DNA of 64,000 bases, from assembly GCF_002563775.1 (NCBI RefSeq), contig NZ_PDJO01000001.1, positions 2,544,501 to 2,608,500 of the forward strand. Reading direction: 5' to 3'. Shown one piece after another: positions 1 to 8,481 of this stretch. Position numbers and translations under genes: made by a program. The notes under the pieces are model-generated. The model was not told the DNA's origin. It saw only the letters and a program-made list of their open reading frames with translations, and did no database searches. Within the stretch, counting starts at the first letter, position 1. Each line of letters opens with the position of its first letter. Source of the stretch: Thioclava sp. ES.031. GTDB lineage: Bacteria > Pseudomonadota > Alphaproteobacteria > Rhodobacterales > Rhodobacteraceae.

Positions 1-556
1 TCTGAATCGTGCCCGACAGAACGCTGCGGTCATGGCCCTGCTCTTCGCCGGTCACGATGAAATTCGCGAGGATCGGGATCACCGCGCCATTCATCGTCAT
101 CGAGACCGAAATCTGATCGAGCGGGATACCGTCGAAGAGAATCTTCATATCCTCGACGCTATCGATCGCCACGCCCGCCTTGCCGACATCGCCGACAACG
201 CGCGGGTGATCGGAGTCATAGCCGCGGTGGGTGGCGAGGTCGAAGGCCACCGACACGCCCTGCTGACCGGCGGCGAGCGCCTTGCGGTAGAAGGCGTTCG
301 ACTCCTCGGCGGTCGAGAAACCCGCATATTGCCGGATCGTCCACGGACGGCCCGCATACATCGTGGCGCGCGGCCCACGCGTGAAGGGCGAAAGGCCCGG
401 CATGGTGCCCAGATGGTCGAGCCCCTCCACGTCCTCTTCGGTGTAAAGCGGCTTGACCGCGATCCCTTCGAGCGTGTTCCAGGTCAGGTCGTCGAACGGC
501 CTGCCACGCAGTTCCTTCTCGGCGAGCTTACGCCAGTCCTCTTTCTTGTCCGTCAT
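1..556 (-). CDS. scpA: Methylmalonyl-CoA mutase, N-terminal part (cut by window edge)
   Basis: The reverse strand reads a 185-residue N-terminus with no stop before the window edge. It opens with [18 protein letters not shown], followed by the TIM-barrel start typical of the large subunit ([18 protein letters not shown], then the [13 protein letters not shown] and [15 protein letters not shown] stretches). The family uses adenosylcobalamin to isomerise methylmalonyl-CoA and succinyl-CoA, the last step of propionyl-CoA assimilation. This fits the pccA and pccB genes a few kilobases away. Its start lies inside the 3' end of the sulfotransferase-like gene (29-base overlap, same strand), so the two are probably co-transcribed. 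The catalytic and cobalamin-binding C-terminus is outside the window. Confidence 0.93.
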   Translation of the reverse strand, partial: MTDKKEDWRKLAEKELRGRPFDDLTWNTLEGIAVKPLYTEEDVEGLDHLGTMPGLSPFTRGPRATMYAGRPWTIRQYAGFSTAEESNAFYRKALAAGQQGVSVAFDLATHRGYDSDHPRVVGDVGKAGVAIDSVEDMKILFDGIPLDQISVSMTMNGAVIPILANFIVTGEEQGHDRSVLSGTIQ

Positions 557-1457
557 GGCCAAATCCTTCTTCCACTGTCGCCGCGGCGGGTGTCTTCCCC
601 GCATCTTCGGCCGTCATTTCCACGAAATTCAGTCCCGGCGGCGCGCAGCGCAACCAGGTCAGATCCTCCAGATAGCGGGCGGTCATCTGCGCGCGCTGCG
701 CCTGATCGAAAGGCATCCAGCGCCCCGGCCCGGCCGCGACGTGGTGCCCGGCGCGCAGCAGGCCCTCGCGCAGCGCCCCGCGCCCCGGGGCCGCGTTGCG
801 CTGCCTGCGGGCATCGAACAGCCCGGCAGGCAGGCCTTCGCCCGGCACAAGCGCCTGAAGCTGCGCCTGCGGCGCCGCCCCCAGCGCCTCATGGCTCCAC
901 ACCGTGACGGGCGCCCCAAGCGCGGTCTGCGCCTGCGCGATCACCTCCGGCCAACCGCGCGGATGATCGGCAAGCCGCGCGAGCCCGCGCGCATCGGGCA
1001 GGCTAGCGCCCCGCCCCGCCATCACCGACAGAACCGAGGACCACCACATATCATAGCGCCGCATCGACAGTGCCACGCCGCCCAGATGCGTGCCCAGCAC
1101 CTGCCGCGCGCGCTCCAGCCGTCCTGCCGCATCCGGATAGAGCGTCAGCATATCCACGCAATGCGGCATCGCGCCCAGCAGGTTCTCCTCCGAGATCACC
1201 AGATGGCGCATCCCCTGATCGGCGAGCCGGTCCAACTCGAACGCCAGCGCGGTTCGCAGCCGCGACAGCGCCGTCCCATCCTCCGGCGTCACCAGATCGG
1301 GGCGCTTCACCAGCCCCGAGAACAGCCCCGCCCGCGTCCGGTCCGGCCCCCAATAGGCGATCCCGCTCGCGGCCAGCGCGTCGGCGTTTTGCAGCATCCA
1401 CGCCTGAAACGTCGTCGTCGCGGTGCGATGCGCCCCGATATGCAAAATGACATCCAT
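528..1457 (-). CDS. Sulfotransferase-like P-loop protein
   Basis: This 309-residue protein begins [18 protein letters not shown], a P-loop of the kind that binds the 5'-phosphosulfate of PAPS in sulfotransferase-like proteins. The remainder has scattered conserved features ([11 protein letters not shown], a Tyr/Trp-rich middle) but I recognise no specific subfamily. The reading frame stays open upstream beyond the chosen ATG, but the ATG at 1457 places the P-loop at the very N-terminus, as usual for the family. Its 3' end overlaps the mutase start by 29 bases. The acceptor substrate cannot be predicted. A role next to methylmalonyl-CoA mutase is not obvious and the pairing may be incidental. 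Confidence 0.75.
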   Translation of the reverse strand: MDVILHIGAHRTATTTFQAWMLQNADALAASGIAYWGPDRTRAGLFSGLVKRPDLVTPEDGTALSRLRTALAFELDRLADQGMRHLVISEENLLGAMPHCVDMLTLYPDAAGRLERARQVLGTHLGGVALSMRRYDMWWSSVLSVMAGRGASLPDARGLARLADHPRGWPEVIAQAQTALGAPVTVWSHEALGAAPQAQLQALVPGEGLPAGLFDARRQRNAAPGRGALREGLLRAGHHVAAGPGRWMPFDQAQRAQMTARYLEDLTWLRCAPPGLNFVEMTAEDAGKTPAAATVEEGFGHDGQERGLA

Positions 1458-1635
1458 GCCCGGCCCCCACGGCCCCGGGTCCAAGCGGCACCCCGCCGCA
1501 GCCCCGAAAACCCGGCGCCAGTCTGCACCGCGATTCCTTGCGGCGCGCTTAAAGACCGCATTTCGCGAAAATTCGCACGGTCCGGCATGGTGCGAGGGAG
1601 CTCGCGCGCATATATCAGGAACGAGAGAGGAGCCC

Positions 1636-2112
1636 ATGACCCGTCTATTATCCCTTGGACTCGCTGCATTTCTTGCGCTGACGCCCTTTGCGGTCGCAGC
1701 CCAGGACAGCACCGTCGATCTCGCCGTGGCAGAGCCCGAGGTCACGCCCCCCTTCGCACCGGTCGATGGGGCGGATGCGGATCTGGACGCGTTCGTCTGG
1801 CAGAAACGGCCCATCGTCGTCTTCGCCGACAGCCCGCTCGACCCGGCCTTCAAGGAGCAGATCCGGTATCTGAAGGACCATTGGGCGGAACTGGCCCGGC
1901 GCGACGTCGTCGTCATCACCGACACCACGCCCGATCCGGCCAGCGACGTGCGGCGCACGCTGCGCCCGCGCGGGTTTTCCCTCGTCATCATCGCCAAGGA
2001 CGGCACGGTGAACCTGCGCAAGCCCGCCCCGTGGGACGCGCGCGAGATCGTCCGCTCGATCGACAAGATGCCGATCCGGCGCGACGAGATCCGCGAAGAG
2101 CGCGGCTTCTGA
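1636..2112 (+). CDS. DUF4174-like exported protein
   Basis: This 158-residue protein has a signal peptide (MTRLLSLGLAAFLALTPFAVAAQ) and then a thioredoxin-fold-like domain with the pattern FVWQKRPIVVFADSP...DPAFKEQIRYL...VVVITDT...GFSLVIIAKDG. This matches the DUF4174 family, whose function is not established. The start at 1636 is preceded by a GAGAGAGG ribosome-binding site. It runs divergently from the sulfotransferase-like gene and convergently to pccA. It probably acts in the periplasm. The typical CxxC of thioredoxins is absent, so it is unlikely to be a disulfide reductase. Confidence 0.8.
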   Translation: MTRLLSLGLAAFLALTPFAVAAQDSTVDLAVAEPEVTPPFAPVDGADADLDAFVWQKRPIVVFADSPLDPAFKEQIRYLKDHWAELARRDVVVITDTTPDPASDVRRTLRPRGFSLVIIAKDGTVNLRKPAPWDAREIVRSIDKMPIRRDEIREERGF

Positions 2113-2149
2113 CCACATCCCCGCACACCACCGCGCGCCAATAGATCGC

Positions 2150-2167
2150 GCCCCGCCGTGGCGGGGT
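2150..2167. terminator. Short GC hairpin between convergent genes
   Basis: CCCCGC and GCGGGG can pair across a four-base loop in the gap between the DUF4174-like gene and pccA. There is no T-run on either side, so it is at best a weak or factor-assisted terminator. Confidence 0.3.
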
Positions 2168-2210
2168 GAGCCGGTCGCCCGGCCTCCCTATGCCACGGCG
2201 CGGGCGTCAC

Positions 2211-4214
2211 TTATTCGAACTCCATGATGATGTCGTCGACGGCAAGGCTCGCGCCCGCCTCGGCGTTGATCTTCTTCACGGTGCCCTTCTTCTCGGCGCG
2301 CAGGATGTTTTCCATCTTCATCGCCTCGACGGTGGCCAGCGGCTGTCCTTCCTGCACTTCCGCGCCTTCCTCGACCGAGATCTTCACGACGAGACCCGGC
2401 ATCGGGCAGAGCAGGAATTTCGAGGTATCCGGCGGCAGTTTCACCGGCATCAGCTGTGCAAGCTCGAACTGGCGCGGCGTGCGGACATGGACCTTCAGAT
2501 CGGCGCCACGCACCCGGATGCGGAAGCCCATCGGGATCTTGCCGACTTTCAGCACCAGCGGCGCCCCGTTCACGGTCAGCTCGGCCAGCGGGTCGCCCGG
2601 CGTCCAGTCGCTCTCGACACGCATCTCCTCGCCATCCTCGAAGATAATGGTGGAGCCATGGCGATCCGCGTTCACCTTGAGTTTGAAATCCTCATCCTGC
2701 AGCGAGACCGCCCAATCCACGCCGACCTTGCGTTCATGGTTGCCGAGCGTGCCGGAGATCTTCGTGCGCCGGATCTCGGCCACGCGCTCCATCGCGGCGG
2801 TCGCGGCCGCGACCTTGCGCAGCATCCCCGCGTCCAGCGTCACACCGTTGAACCCTTCGGGATATTCCTCTTCGATGAAGGCGGTGGTGATGTTGCCGGT
2901 CACGAAGCGCTCGTGATCCATCACCGCGGCACAGAACGGCAGGTTGTGACCGATGCCCTCGACCTCGAACATATCGAGCGCAAGACGCATCTCTTCGATC
3001 GCCTCGCCACGGCTCGGCGCCCAGGTGCAGAGCTTGGCGATCATCGGGTCGTAGAACATCGAAATCTCGCCGCCCTCGAAGACGCCGGTATCGTTGCGCA
3101 CGATGCCGCCCGAGGCGGTCTTGCCTTCCACCGGCGGGCGGTAGCGGGTCAGACGCCCGATCGAGGGCAGGAAGTTGCGATAGGGATCTTCGGCATAGAG
3201 GCGGCTCTCGATCGCCCAGCCGTTGATGCCGATATCTTCCTGTTTCATCGGAAGTTTCTCGCCATCGGCGACGCGGATCATCTGCTCGACGAGGTCGATG
3301 CCGGTGATCAGCTCGGTGACCGGGTGTTCCACCTGAAGACGGGTGTTCATCTCGAGGAAGTAGAAGTTCTTCTCCCCATCGACGATGAATTCCACCGTGC
3401 CCGCGCTGCAGTAATCCACCGCTTTCGACAGGGCCACAGCCTGCTCGCCCATCGCCTTGCGCGTCTCAGGGTCGAGGAAGGGCGACGGCGCCTCTTCGAT
3501 GACCTTCTGGTTGCGGCGCTGGATCGAGCATTCGCGCTCGTTCAGGTAGACGCAGTTGCCGTGCTTGTCGGCGAGCACCTGAATCTCGATGTGGCGCGGT
3601 TGCGTCACGAATTTCTCGATGAAGATACGGTCGTCGCCGAAGCTGTTCGCGGCCTCGTTCTTCGAGGACTGGAAGCCCTCGCGCGCCTCATCGGCGTTCC
3701 ACGCGATGCGCATCCCCTTGCCGCCGCCACCGGCGGAAGCCTTGATCATCACCGGGTAGCCGATCTCGTCGGAGATCTTCACCGCTTCCTCGGCATCCTC
3801 GATCAGCCCCATATAGCCGGGCACGGTCGAGACGCCCGCCTCTTTCGCGAGCTTCTTCGAGGTGATCTTGTCGCCCATCGCCTCGATCGCGCCCGAGGGC
3901 GGGCCGATGAAGGCGACGCCCTCTTTCTCCAGCGCCTCGGCGAATTTCTTGTTCTCCGACAGGAAACCGTAGCCCGGGTGAACCGCCTCGGCGCCGGTCT
4001 GGCGGATCGCGTCCATGATCTTGTCGATCACGATATAGGATTGGTTCGCCGGGGGCGGGCCGATATGCACCGCCTCATCGGCCATCTGAACATGCAGCGC
4101 CTGCGCATCGGCATCGGAATAGACGGCGACCGTCTTGATCCCCATCTTCTGCGCCGACTTGATGACGCGGCAAGCGATCTCGCCACGGTTGGCGATCAGG
4201 ATTTTCTTGAACAT
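2211..4214 (-). CDS. pccA: Propionyl-CoA carboxylase, biotin-containing alpha subunit
   Basis: This 667-residue protein is full length for the family. It has the biotin carboxylase domain (MFKKILIANRGEIACRVIKS start, GGGGKGMRIAWN ATP-binding loop, FLEMNTRLQVEHPVTE catalytic stretch), a PCC-type BT domain, and a C-terminal biotinyl domain with EAMKMEN, the biotinylated lysine being near residue 633. With PccB it carboxylates propionyl-CoA to methylmalonyl-CoA using ATP and bicarbonate. Together with the mutase at the window edge it forms the propionate/ethylmalonyl-CoA pathway branch to succinyl-CoA. The ATG at 4214 is the family start. An intrinsic terminator lies directly upstream, so pccA has its own promoter in the short gap after it. 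Confidence 0.97.
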   Translation of the reverse strand: MFKKILIANRGEIACRVIKSAQKMGIKTVAVYSDADAQALHVQMADEAVHIGPPPANQSYIVIDKIMDAIRQTGAEAVHPGYGFLSENKKFAEALEKEGVAFIGPPSGAIEAMGDKITSKKLAKEAGVSTVPGYMGLIEDAEEAVKISDEIGYPVMIKASAGGGGKGMRIAWNADEAREGFQSSKNEAANSFGDDRIFIEKFVTQPRHIEIQVLADKHGNCVYLNERECSIQRRNQKVIEEAPSPFLDPETRKAMGEQAVALSKAVDYCSAGTVEFIVDGEKNFYFLEMNTRLQVEHPVTELITGIDLVEQMIRVADGEKLPMKQEDIGINGWAIESRLYAEDPYRNFLPSIGRLTRYRPPVEGKTASGGIVRNDTGVFEGGEISMFYDPMIAKLCTWAPSRGEAIEEMRLALDMFEVEGIGHNLPFCAAVMDHERFVTGNITTAFIEEEYPEGFNGVTLDAGMLRKVAAATAAMERVAEIRRTKISGTLGNHERKVGVDWAVSLQDEDFKLKVNADRHGSTIIFEDGEEMRVESDWTPGDPLAELTVNGAPLVLKVGKIPMGFRIRVRGADLKVHVRTPRQFELAQLMPVKLPPDTSKFLLCPMPGLVVKISVEEGAEVQEGQPLATVEAMKMENILRAEKKGTVKKINAEAGASLAVDDIIMEFE

Positions 4215-4282
4215 GTCAGGCCCTTCCCTTCCGGTGCGGGAGGGGCATCCCCCCGCCCCGCGTGTCGTGTTCATGATGTGAG

Positions 4283-4326
4283 ACAAAAGAAAAACCGCCA
4301 CCGGGGCGTGCAGCCCCGATGGCGGT
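4283..4326 (-). terminator. Strong intrinsic terminator
   Basis: On the minus strand a long GC stem (ACCGCCATCGGGGC pairing with GCCCCGGTGGCGGT, one mismatch) is followed by TTTTTCTTTTG. It ends the small lipoprotein gene and separates it from pccA. Confidence 0.85.
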
Positions 4327-4366
4327 CGGATAGCGATCGGACGCGGCGAAAGCCGCGCGGATGTGC

Positions 4367-4573
4367 TTAGTAGGAGCGGGTGCAGACGCCCGCGTCGTCG
4401 CAATACGTGCCTGCGAGCGCGCCGAGGGCCGCACCGGCGACGATGTTGTTGTCGGTCGCATCCGCGATGACCGCGCCGCCGGCCGCACCGGCAAGGGCGC
4501 GCTGGCCGTCGGTTTGCATGCAGCCTGCGAGAGCGAGGCCGGCAACGAGAAGAAGGATCGGGGTTTTGCGCAT
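4367..4573 (-). CDS. Small glycine-zipper lipoprotein
   Basis: This 68-residue protein has a lipoprotein signal (MRKTPILLLVAGLALAGC, lipobox LAGC) and a Gly/Ala-rich zipper region (GAAGGAVIADATDNN, then AGAALGALAG) ending in CDDAGVCTRSY. Two cysteines near the end could form a disulfide in the periplasm. Such glycine-zipper lipoproteins sit in the outer membrane envelope, but the exact function is unknown. The start is set by the signal peptide. The gene stands alone, followed by a strong terminator. Confidence 0.85.
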   Translation of the reverse strand: MRKTPILLLVAGLALAGCMQTDGQRALAGAAGGAVIADATDNNIVAGAALGALAGTYCDDAGVCTRSY

Positions 4574-4922
4574 GGGAAACTGCCTCCAATAGCGGTTATG
4601 ATTGGACACAAGTTTATCGCGGCACCGTGAAAAGCCAACGGCGAAAACGCGAGCTGAAGCCCCATAGGCAAGCAATCGCCAGTCCCCGTCGCAGCTATAG
4701 GTCGCGCCCCTTGACCCCCTAGAGAAAAAAGCTGCGGCCCGACCATAAGATCAGGCCGCAGGAATAGGGAAGGGGTAGGGATATTACGCAAGTCGCGGGT
4801 GTTGGGGACAGTACGACTTGCCCGCTCAATGTGACCGCGCGCACCGGCGATTGCAAAGGCGAAATCCCTGCAATTCCGAGGTTCGGCGGCATGCCGCCAT
4901 TTCGCGCAGGACATCAGCGAAA
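4574..4922. other. Intergenic region without a supported gene
   Basis: This 349-base gap holds the promoter side of the lipoprotein gene and an intrinsic terminator (4725-4761) for the gene ending at 4923. Frames that stay open through it lack ribosome-binding sites and recognisable protein content. Confidence 0.6.
4725..4761 (-). terminator. Intrinsic terminator
   Basis: On the minus strand CTGCGGCC pairs with GGCCGCAG across a 14-base loop and is followed by a T-run. It lies about 160 bases after the end of the acidic hypothetical gene. Confidence 0.65.
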
Positions 4923-5315
4923 TCATGCCCAATCCTCATCCTCGTCATCATCGAAGGCGAAGGCGTCGGGATCGGCGAAGACCTCCGGGAAGGAGGCTTC
5001 CGCGCGTTTCACGTCGATTTTGAGAAGCGCCTCGTAGCTTTCGGGATCGAACGGATCCTCGGCGGCCACCACCTCGCGCCCGAAGAGCCAGCTCAACCTG
5101 CCCGCATCGAGATTGCCGCGCTCGAACGGCTCTTCGCCGAACTGCGCCCAGAGCGCGGCCATGAAGCCGGCATCGGCCTTGCGATCGCCATGGCCGCGAT
5201 CGGCAAAGCGTTCACGCCGAATGAGTTTCGTCGCGCCCTTCTTGTTGGCGCGGCGAATGGTGAATTGATAATCCGTCGAGGGTAACCGCGACGGGAAACC
5301 GCGATGCTTCAGCAT
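4923..5315 (-). CDS. Hypothetical protein with acidic C-terminus
   Basis: This 130-residue cytoplasmic protein starts MLKHRGFPSRLPSTDYQFTI, is basic in its first half and ends in a strongly acidic tail (FDDDEDEDWA). I recognise no domain. It has no signal peptide or membrane segment. Codon use and GC content match neighbouring genes, and a terminator follows it, which supports a real gene. Function unknown. Confidence 0.7.
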   Translation of the reverse strand: MLKHRGFPSRLPSTDYQFTIRRANKKGATKLIRRERFADRGHGDRKADAGFMAALWAQFGEEPFERGNLDAGRLSWLFGREVVAAEDPFDPESYEALLKIDVKRAEASFPEVFADPDAFAFDDDEDEDWA

Positions 5316-5378
5316 GACGCGCCCTCCCCTTTGAAGTTGCTGGGACGGCGCGTGCTGAGCGTTAGCGGTGCAACGCTG

Positions 5379-5699
5379 TTACCCGCGCGTCGGGTCGTTC
5401 GGAGTTCTGGTTGGCTGACGCGTCGATCCGCCACGCGGCTCGGGCACGCATTCGGCCGGTCGCTGCGTCGTTGCGGCCGTGGCGGTCTCGAGCGGTCCGC
5501 ACTCAAGCGGACAGTCGGGTACGGAGGCCGGATATTGCGAGTCGACAAGCCGTCCGGTCGGTCGGCAGGAGCCGCCAACAGGGCCGCCATATTTGCCGGT
5601 ATAGACCGGCTCCACGGTGACCGGTGCAGGCTCCGGCTTGGGCGCACAGCCCACAAGCAGGGCCGCGCAGGCCATTGCACCCAGAGAAATTCGAACCAT
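5379..5699 (-). CDS. Lipoprotein with CAPKPEPAP motif
   Basis: This 106-residue protein has a lipobox (MVRISLGAMACAALLVGC) followed by APKPEPAPVTVEPVYTGKYGG. The rest is Pro-, Thr- and Cys-rich (four later cysteines) and looks like a flexible exported segment. The ATG at 5699 is preferred over one five codons upstream because GGGGGAGAG lies at the right distance before it. The first mature residues are nearly identical to those of the 39-residue lipoprotein at 5853-5972, so the two are paralogues. Function unknown. Confidence 0.75.
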   Translation of the reverse strand: MVRISLGAMACAALLVGCAPKPEPAPVTVEPVYTGKYGGPVGGSCRPTGRLVDSQYPASVPDCPLECGPLETATAATTQRPAECVPEPRGGSTRQPTRTPNDPTRG

Positions 5700-5852
5700 T
5701 TCACTCTCCCCCATTCTTTGTTGGAATGGTTAGGAGCATATTCCAAAAAGCAAATTTCCGCTAGGTAAACCTGTGACGTATCGCAAAACGCCACCTCTCC
5801 CGCAGGGATCGTGGGGGCAAGGCGACGGCTGCCGCCCCGCCCCGCACGCAGA

Positions 5853-5972
5853 TTATTTGTACTTGCCGGTGTAGGTCGGCTCGGTGGTGACGGCCACCGG
5901 CGCAGGCTCGGGCTTGGGCGCGCAGGCTGCGACGAAGGCCACGAGGCCAAGCGCGATGAGAGCTTTCGACAT
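5853..5972 (-). CDS. Mini-lipoprotein (39 aa), paralogue of the neighbour
   Basis: The reverse strand encodes MSKALIALGLVAFVAAC, then APKPEPAPVAVTTEPTYTGKYK and a stop. The lipobox is FVAAC and only about 23 residues remain after cleavage. AGGAG lies six bases before the ATG. The sequence after the lipidated Cys repeats the start of the 106-residue lipoprotein just downstream, which indicates a tandem duplication or an allele-like pair. This gene is too short for many gene finders. Known small entericidin-like or YhhA-like lipoproteins have similar sizes, but no function can be assigned. Confidence 0.75.
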   Translation of the reverse strand: MSKALIALGLVAFVAACAPKPEPAPVAVTTEPTYTGKYK

Positions 5973-6183
5973 GTCGTTCTCCTGTCCAAGGGGGCGCCCG
6001 CCCCGATCTCGGCGAGGTCCGGCACGACCCGTTTCAATGAGGGGACCGAAATTGCTTTCCCCAAGGACAGGTTAGCCCGCAAACCCCGCTCACGAAAGCG
6101 CGATTTCGCCGTGAGCGGCCGCGCCTGCGCGCGCCCCGGCATCATGCCCTCCAAGCTGTGATCTGCGGATCCGGCCAAAGCCA

Positions 6184-6705
6184 TCAGAAAAACTCCCAAA
6201 CGCAGTTTCCGTCCTCGACGGAAAAGCTGTCGAAATATTGCACCACCTCGGGGGCGGCATCGCCGAACGGCACGATCTGGTCCGACAGGCTCACCATCAC
6301 CTGCGCGGGTTCCGGACCGGGCTGCGGCAGGCGCGGCACCACCCACCCGTTGCACAGCGCCTCGATATCCTTCAGCGCGATATCGGAGGAAAGCGGACTG
6401 CGCCCTCCGATCTGCGGCGCGAGGAAGCGAAAGCGATAGGTCAGCCCGTCCGGCCCGGCCTCGTTGTGGATCACGTCGATCCACCAGACCTTCTGCCCGG
6501 ACGGGACCGGGATCTCGTTGCCCTTGGTCCCCTCCGGCCCATCGCCCGGCCCCAGATCCTCACCCAGATTGCCCGGATGCATCACCGCCCCGTAATCGGG
6601 CACCGGGGTCACCTCCCGCAGCTCCTGAGCCGGCGCCGGAGACGCCAGCACCATCCCGGCGAGAGCGCCGGGCAAGAGCGTCGTGATCCTCGGCCTGCCC
6701 GTCAT
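6184..6705 (-). CDS. Exported protein next to pccB (DUF6497-like)
   Basis: This 173-residue protein has an N-terminal signal (MTGRPRITTLLPGALAGMVLASPAPAQ) and a conserved core (KVWWIDVIHNEAGPDGLTYRF, ALCNGWVVPRL, CVWEFF at the C-terminus). Its position directly behind pccB and these motifs recall the DUF6497 family of Rhodobacterales; I am moderately sure of that name. The ATG at 6705 has GAGGAGG six bases upstream and lies eight bases after the pccB stop, so it is probably co-transcribed with pccB. Two cysteines may pair in the periplasm. Function unknown. Confidence 0.75.
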   Translation of the reverse strand: MTGRPRITTLLPGALAGMVLASPAPAQELREVTPVPDYGAVMHPGNLGEDLGPGDGPEGTKGNEIPVPSGQKVWWIDVIHNEAGPDGLTYRFRFLAPQIGGRSPLSSDIALKDIEALCNGWVVPRLPQPGPEPAQVMVSLSDQIVPFGDAAPEVVQYFDSFSVEDGNCVWEFF

Positions 6706-6713
6706 GCGCCTCC

Positions 6714-8246
6714 TCAGAGCGGGATGTTGTCGTGCTTCTTCCACGGGTTGGACAGCTTCTTCGAGCGCAGCGCCGCAAAGGCACGGGCCACCCGGCGACG
6801 CGTCGAGCGCGGCTGGATCACCTCGTCGATGAAGCCCTTCTCGGCCGCCACGAACGGGTTCGCGAACCGGTCCTCGTAATCGGCGGTGCGCTTGGCGATC
6901 TTCTCGGGTTCGCCCAGCTCCGAGCGGTAGAGAATTTCGACCGCGCCCTTGGCGCCCATCACCGCGATTTGCGCAGTCGGCCAGGCGTAGTTGAAATCGC
7001 CGCGCAGGTGCTTGGAAGACATAACGTCATAGGCCCCGCCATAGGCTTTGCGAGTGATGACGGTGACCTTCGGCACGGTCGCCTCGCCATAGGCGAACAG
7101 GAGCTTCGCGCCGTGCTTGATGACGCCGTTATATTCCTGGCTGGTGCCCGGCAGGAAGCCCGGCACGTCGACAAGCGTCAGGATCGGGATTTCGAACGCG
7201 TCGCAGAAGCGCACGAAGCGCGCGGCCTTGCGGCTGGAATCGATGTCCAGACAGCCCGCCAGCACCATCGGCTGGTTCGCAACCACACCGACCGTCTGCC
7301 CTTCGAGACGGATGAAGCCGGTGATGATATTGCCCGCGAAATCCTTTTGAATCTCGAAGAAATCCCCCTCATCGGCGATCTTCAGGATCAATTCCTTCAT
7401 ATCGTAGGGGGTGTTCGCGTTCGACGGCACCAGCGTGTCGAGCGACGCCTCGATCCGGTCCACCTCGTCGAAGAAGGGCCGCACCGGGGCCTTCTCGCGG
7501 TTCGACAGCGGCAGGAAGTCGATCAGGCGGCGGGTCTCGAACAGCGCCTCGACGTCGTTCTCATAGGCGCCATCGGCGACCGAGCTTTTCTTGGTGTGGG
7601 TGGTCGCGCCGCCCAGCTCCTCGGCCGTCACATGCTCGTTCGTAACCGTCTTCACCACGTCGGGGCCGGTGACGAACATGTAAGACGTGTCCTTCACCAT
7701 GAAGATGAAGTCCGTCATCGCGGGCGAATAAACCGCACCGCCGGCACAGGGGCCCATGATGAGGCTGATCTGCGGCACCACGCCCGAAGCCATGATGTTG
7801 CGCTGGAACACGTCCGCATAGCCCGCAAGCGAGGCCACGCCTTCCTGAATCCGCGCACCGCCCGAATCGTTGATGCCGATCACCGGCGCACCGTTCTGCA
7901 CCGCCATATCCATGATCTTGCAGATCTTCTCGGCATGGGTTTCCGACAGCGAGCCGCCGAAGACCGTGAAGTCCTGCGAGAACACATAGACCATGCGCCC
8001 GTTCACGGTGCCCCAGCCGGTAACGACGCCGTCGCCATAGGGCTTGCTCTCTTCCATCCCGAAATCGGTGCAGCGATGGGTTTTGAACATGTCGAACTCT
8101 TCGAAAGAGCCCTCGTCGAGCAGCAATTCGATCCGCTCGCGCGCGGTCAGCTTGCCCTTCTTGTGCTGCGCCTCGATGCGTTTCTCGCCGCCACCAAGGC
8201 GGGCTTCGTCGCGCCGATGCTCCAGCTCCTTCAGGATGTCTCTCAT
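6714..8246 (-). CDS. pccB: Propionyl-CoA carboxylase, carboxyltransferase beta subunit
   Basis: This 510-residue protein has the length of PccB. It shows the crotonase-like carboxyltransferase halves: [12 protein letters not shown] and [12 protein letters not shown] for the acyl-CoA half, and [15 protein letters not shown] with [11 protein letters not shown] for the carboxybiotin half. It transfers CO2 from biotin on PccA to propionyl-CoA. The ATG at 8246 has GGAGGA upstream. The start used in R. sphaeroides-type proteins ([16 protein letters not shown]) agrees. The gene is divergent from pccR, and a TTTGCAAA element lies about 70 bases upstream, consistent with control by PccR. Confidence 0.97.
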   Translation of the reverse strand: MRDILKELEHRRDEARLGGGEKRIEAQHKKGKLTARERIELLLDEGSFEEFDMFKTHRCTDFGMEESKPYGDGVVTGWGTVNGRMVYVFSQDFTVFGGSLSETHAEKICKIMDMAVQNGAPVIGINDSGGARIQEGVASLAGYADVFQRNIMASGVVPQISLIMGPCAGGAVYSPAMTDFIFMVKDTSYMFVTGPDVVKTVTNEHVTAEELGGATTHTKKSSVADGAYENDVEALFETRRLIDFLPLSNREKAPVRPFFDEVDRIEASLDTLVPSNANTPYDMKELILKIADEGDFFEIQKDFAGNIITGFIRLEGQTVGVVANQPMVLAGCLDIDSSRKAARFVRFCDAFEIPILTLVDVPGFLPGTSQEYNGVIKHGAKLLFAYGEATVPKVTVITRKAYGGAYDVMSSKHLRGDFNYAWPTAQIAVMGAKGAVEILYRSELGEPEKIAKRTADYEDRFANPFVAAEKGFIDEVIQPRSTRRRVARAFAALRSKKLSNPWKKHDNIPL

Positions 8247-8317
8247 GAGGGTCCTCCGCATAATTTCCCGGCACACTATTCCGAACGCAACAATCTTACA
8301 AAGGGGATTCGAGAAAA

Positions 8318-8337
8318 TTTGCAAATAATTGGCAAGC
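8318..8337. promoter_or_regulatory. Candidate PccR site upstream of pccB
   Basis: TTTGCAAA at 8318-8325 is followed three bases later by the degenerate copy TTGGCAAG. TTTGCAAA repeats are, as I recall, the binding motif described for PccR in Rhodobacter sphaeroides. Position and sequence are seen directly; binding is inferred. Confidence 0.6.
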
Positions 8338-8442
8338 AACGGATAGCGAATTGCATAACTGCGAAGCCCGCCATCACTCGCAGCGTATCTCCGATTGCTC
8401 CCGCGACGCCGCCTCAGACTCGGGAAAGTTTGACGGCGAATG

Positions 8443-8470
8443 TTTGCAAAGCTACAAATTCATTTGCAAA
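8443..8470. promoter_or_regulatory. Paired TTTGCAAA operator upstream of pccR
   Basis: Two perfect palindromic TTTGCAAA boxes (8443-8450 and 8463-8470) lie 20 bases apart centre to centre, about two helical turns, so they face the same side of the DNA. The second ends 11 bases before the pccR ATG. This suggests autoregulation by a PccR dimer pair. Confidence 0.75.
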
Positions 8471-8481
8471 GGGAGGGGCAG

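Noticed and set aside
2166..4370. 734-residue open frame on the plus strand opposite pccA
   Set aside because: Antisense to a complete, well-conserved gene; composition is rich in Arg, His, Asp and Leu as expected for the mirror of high-GC codons; no domain.
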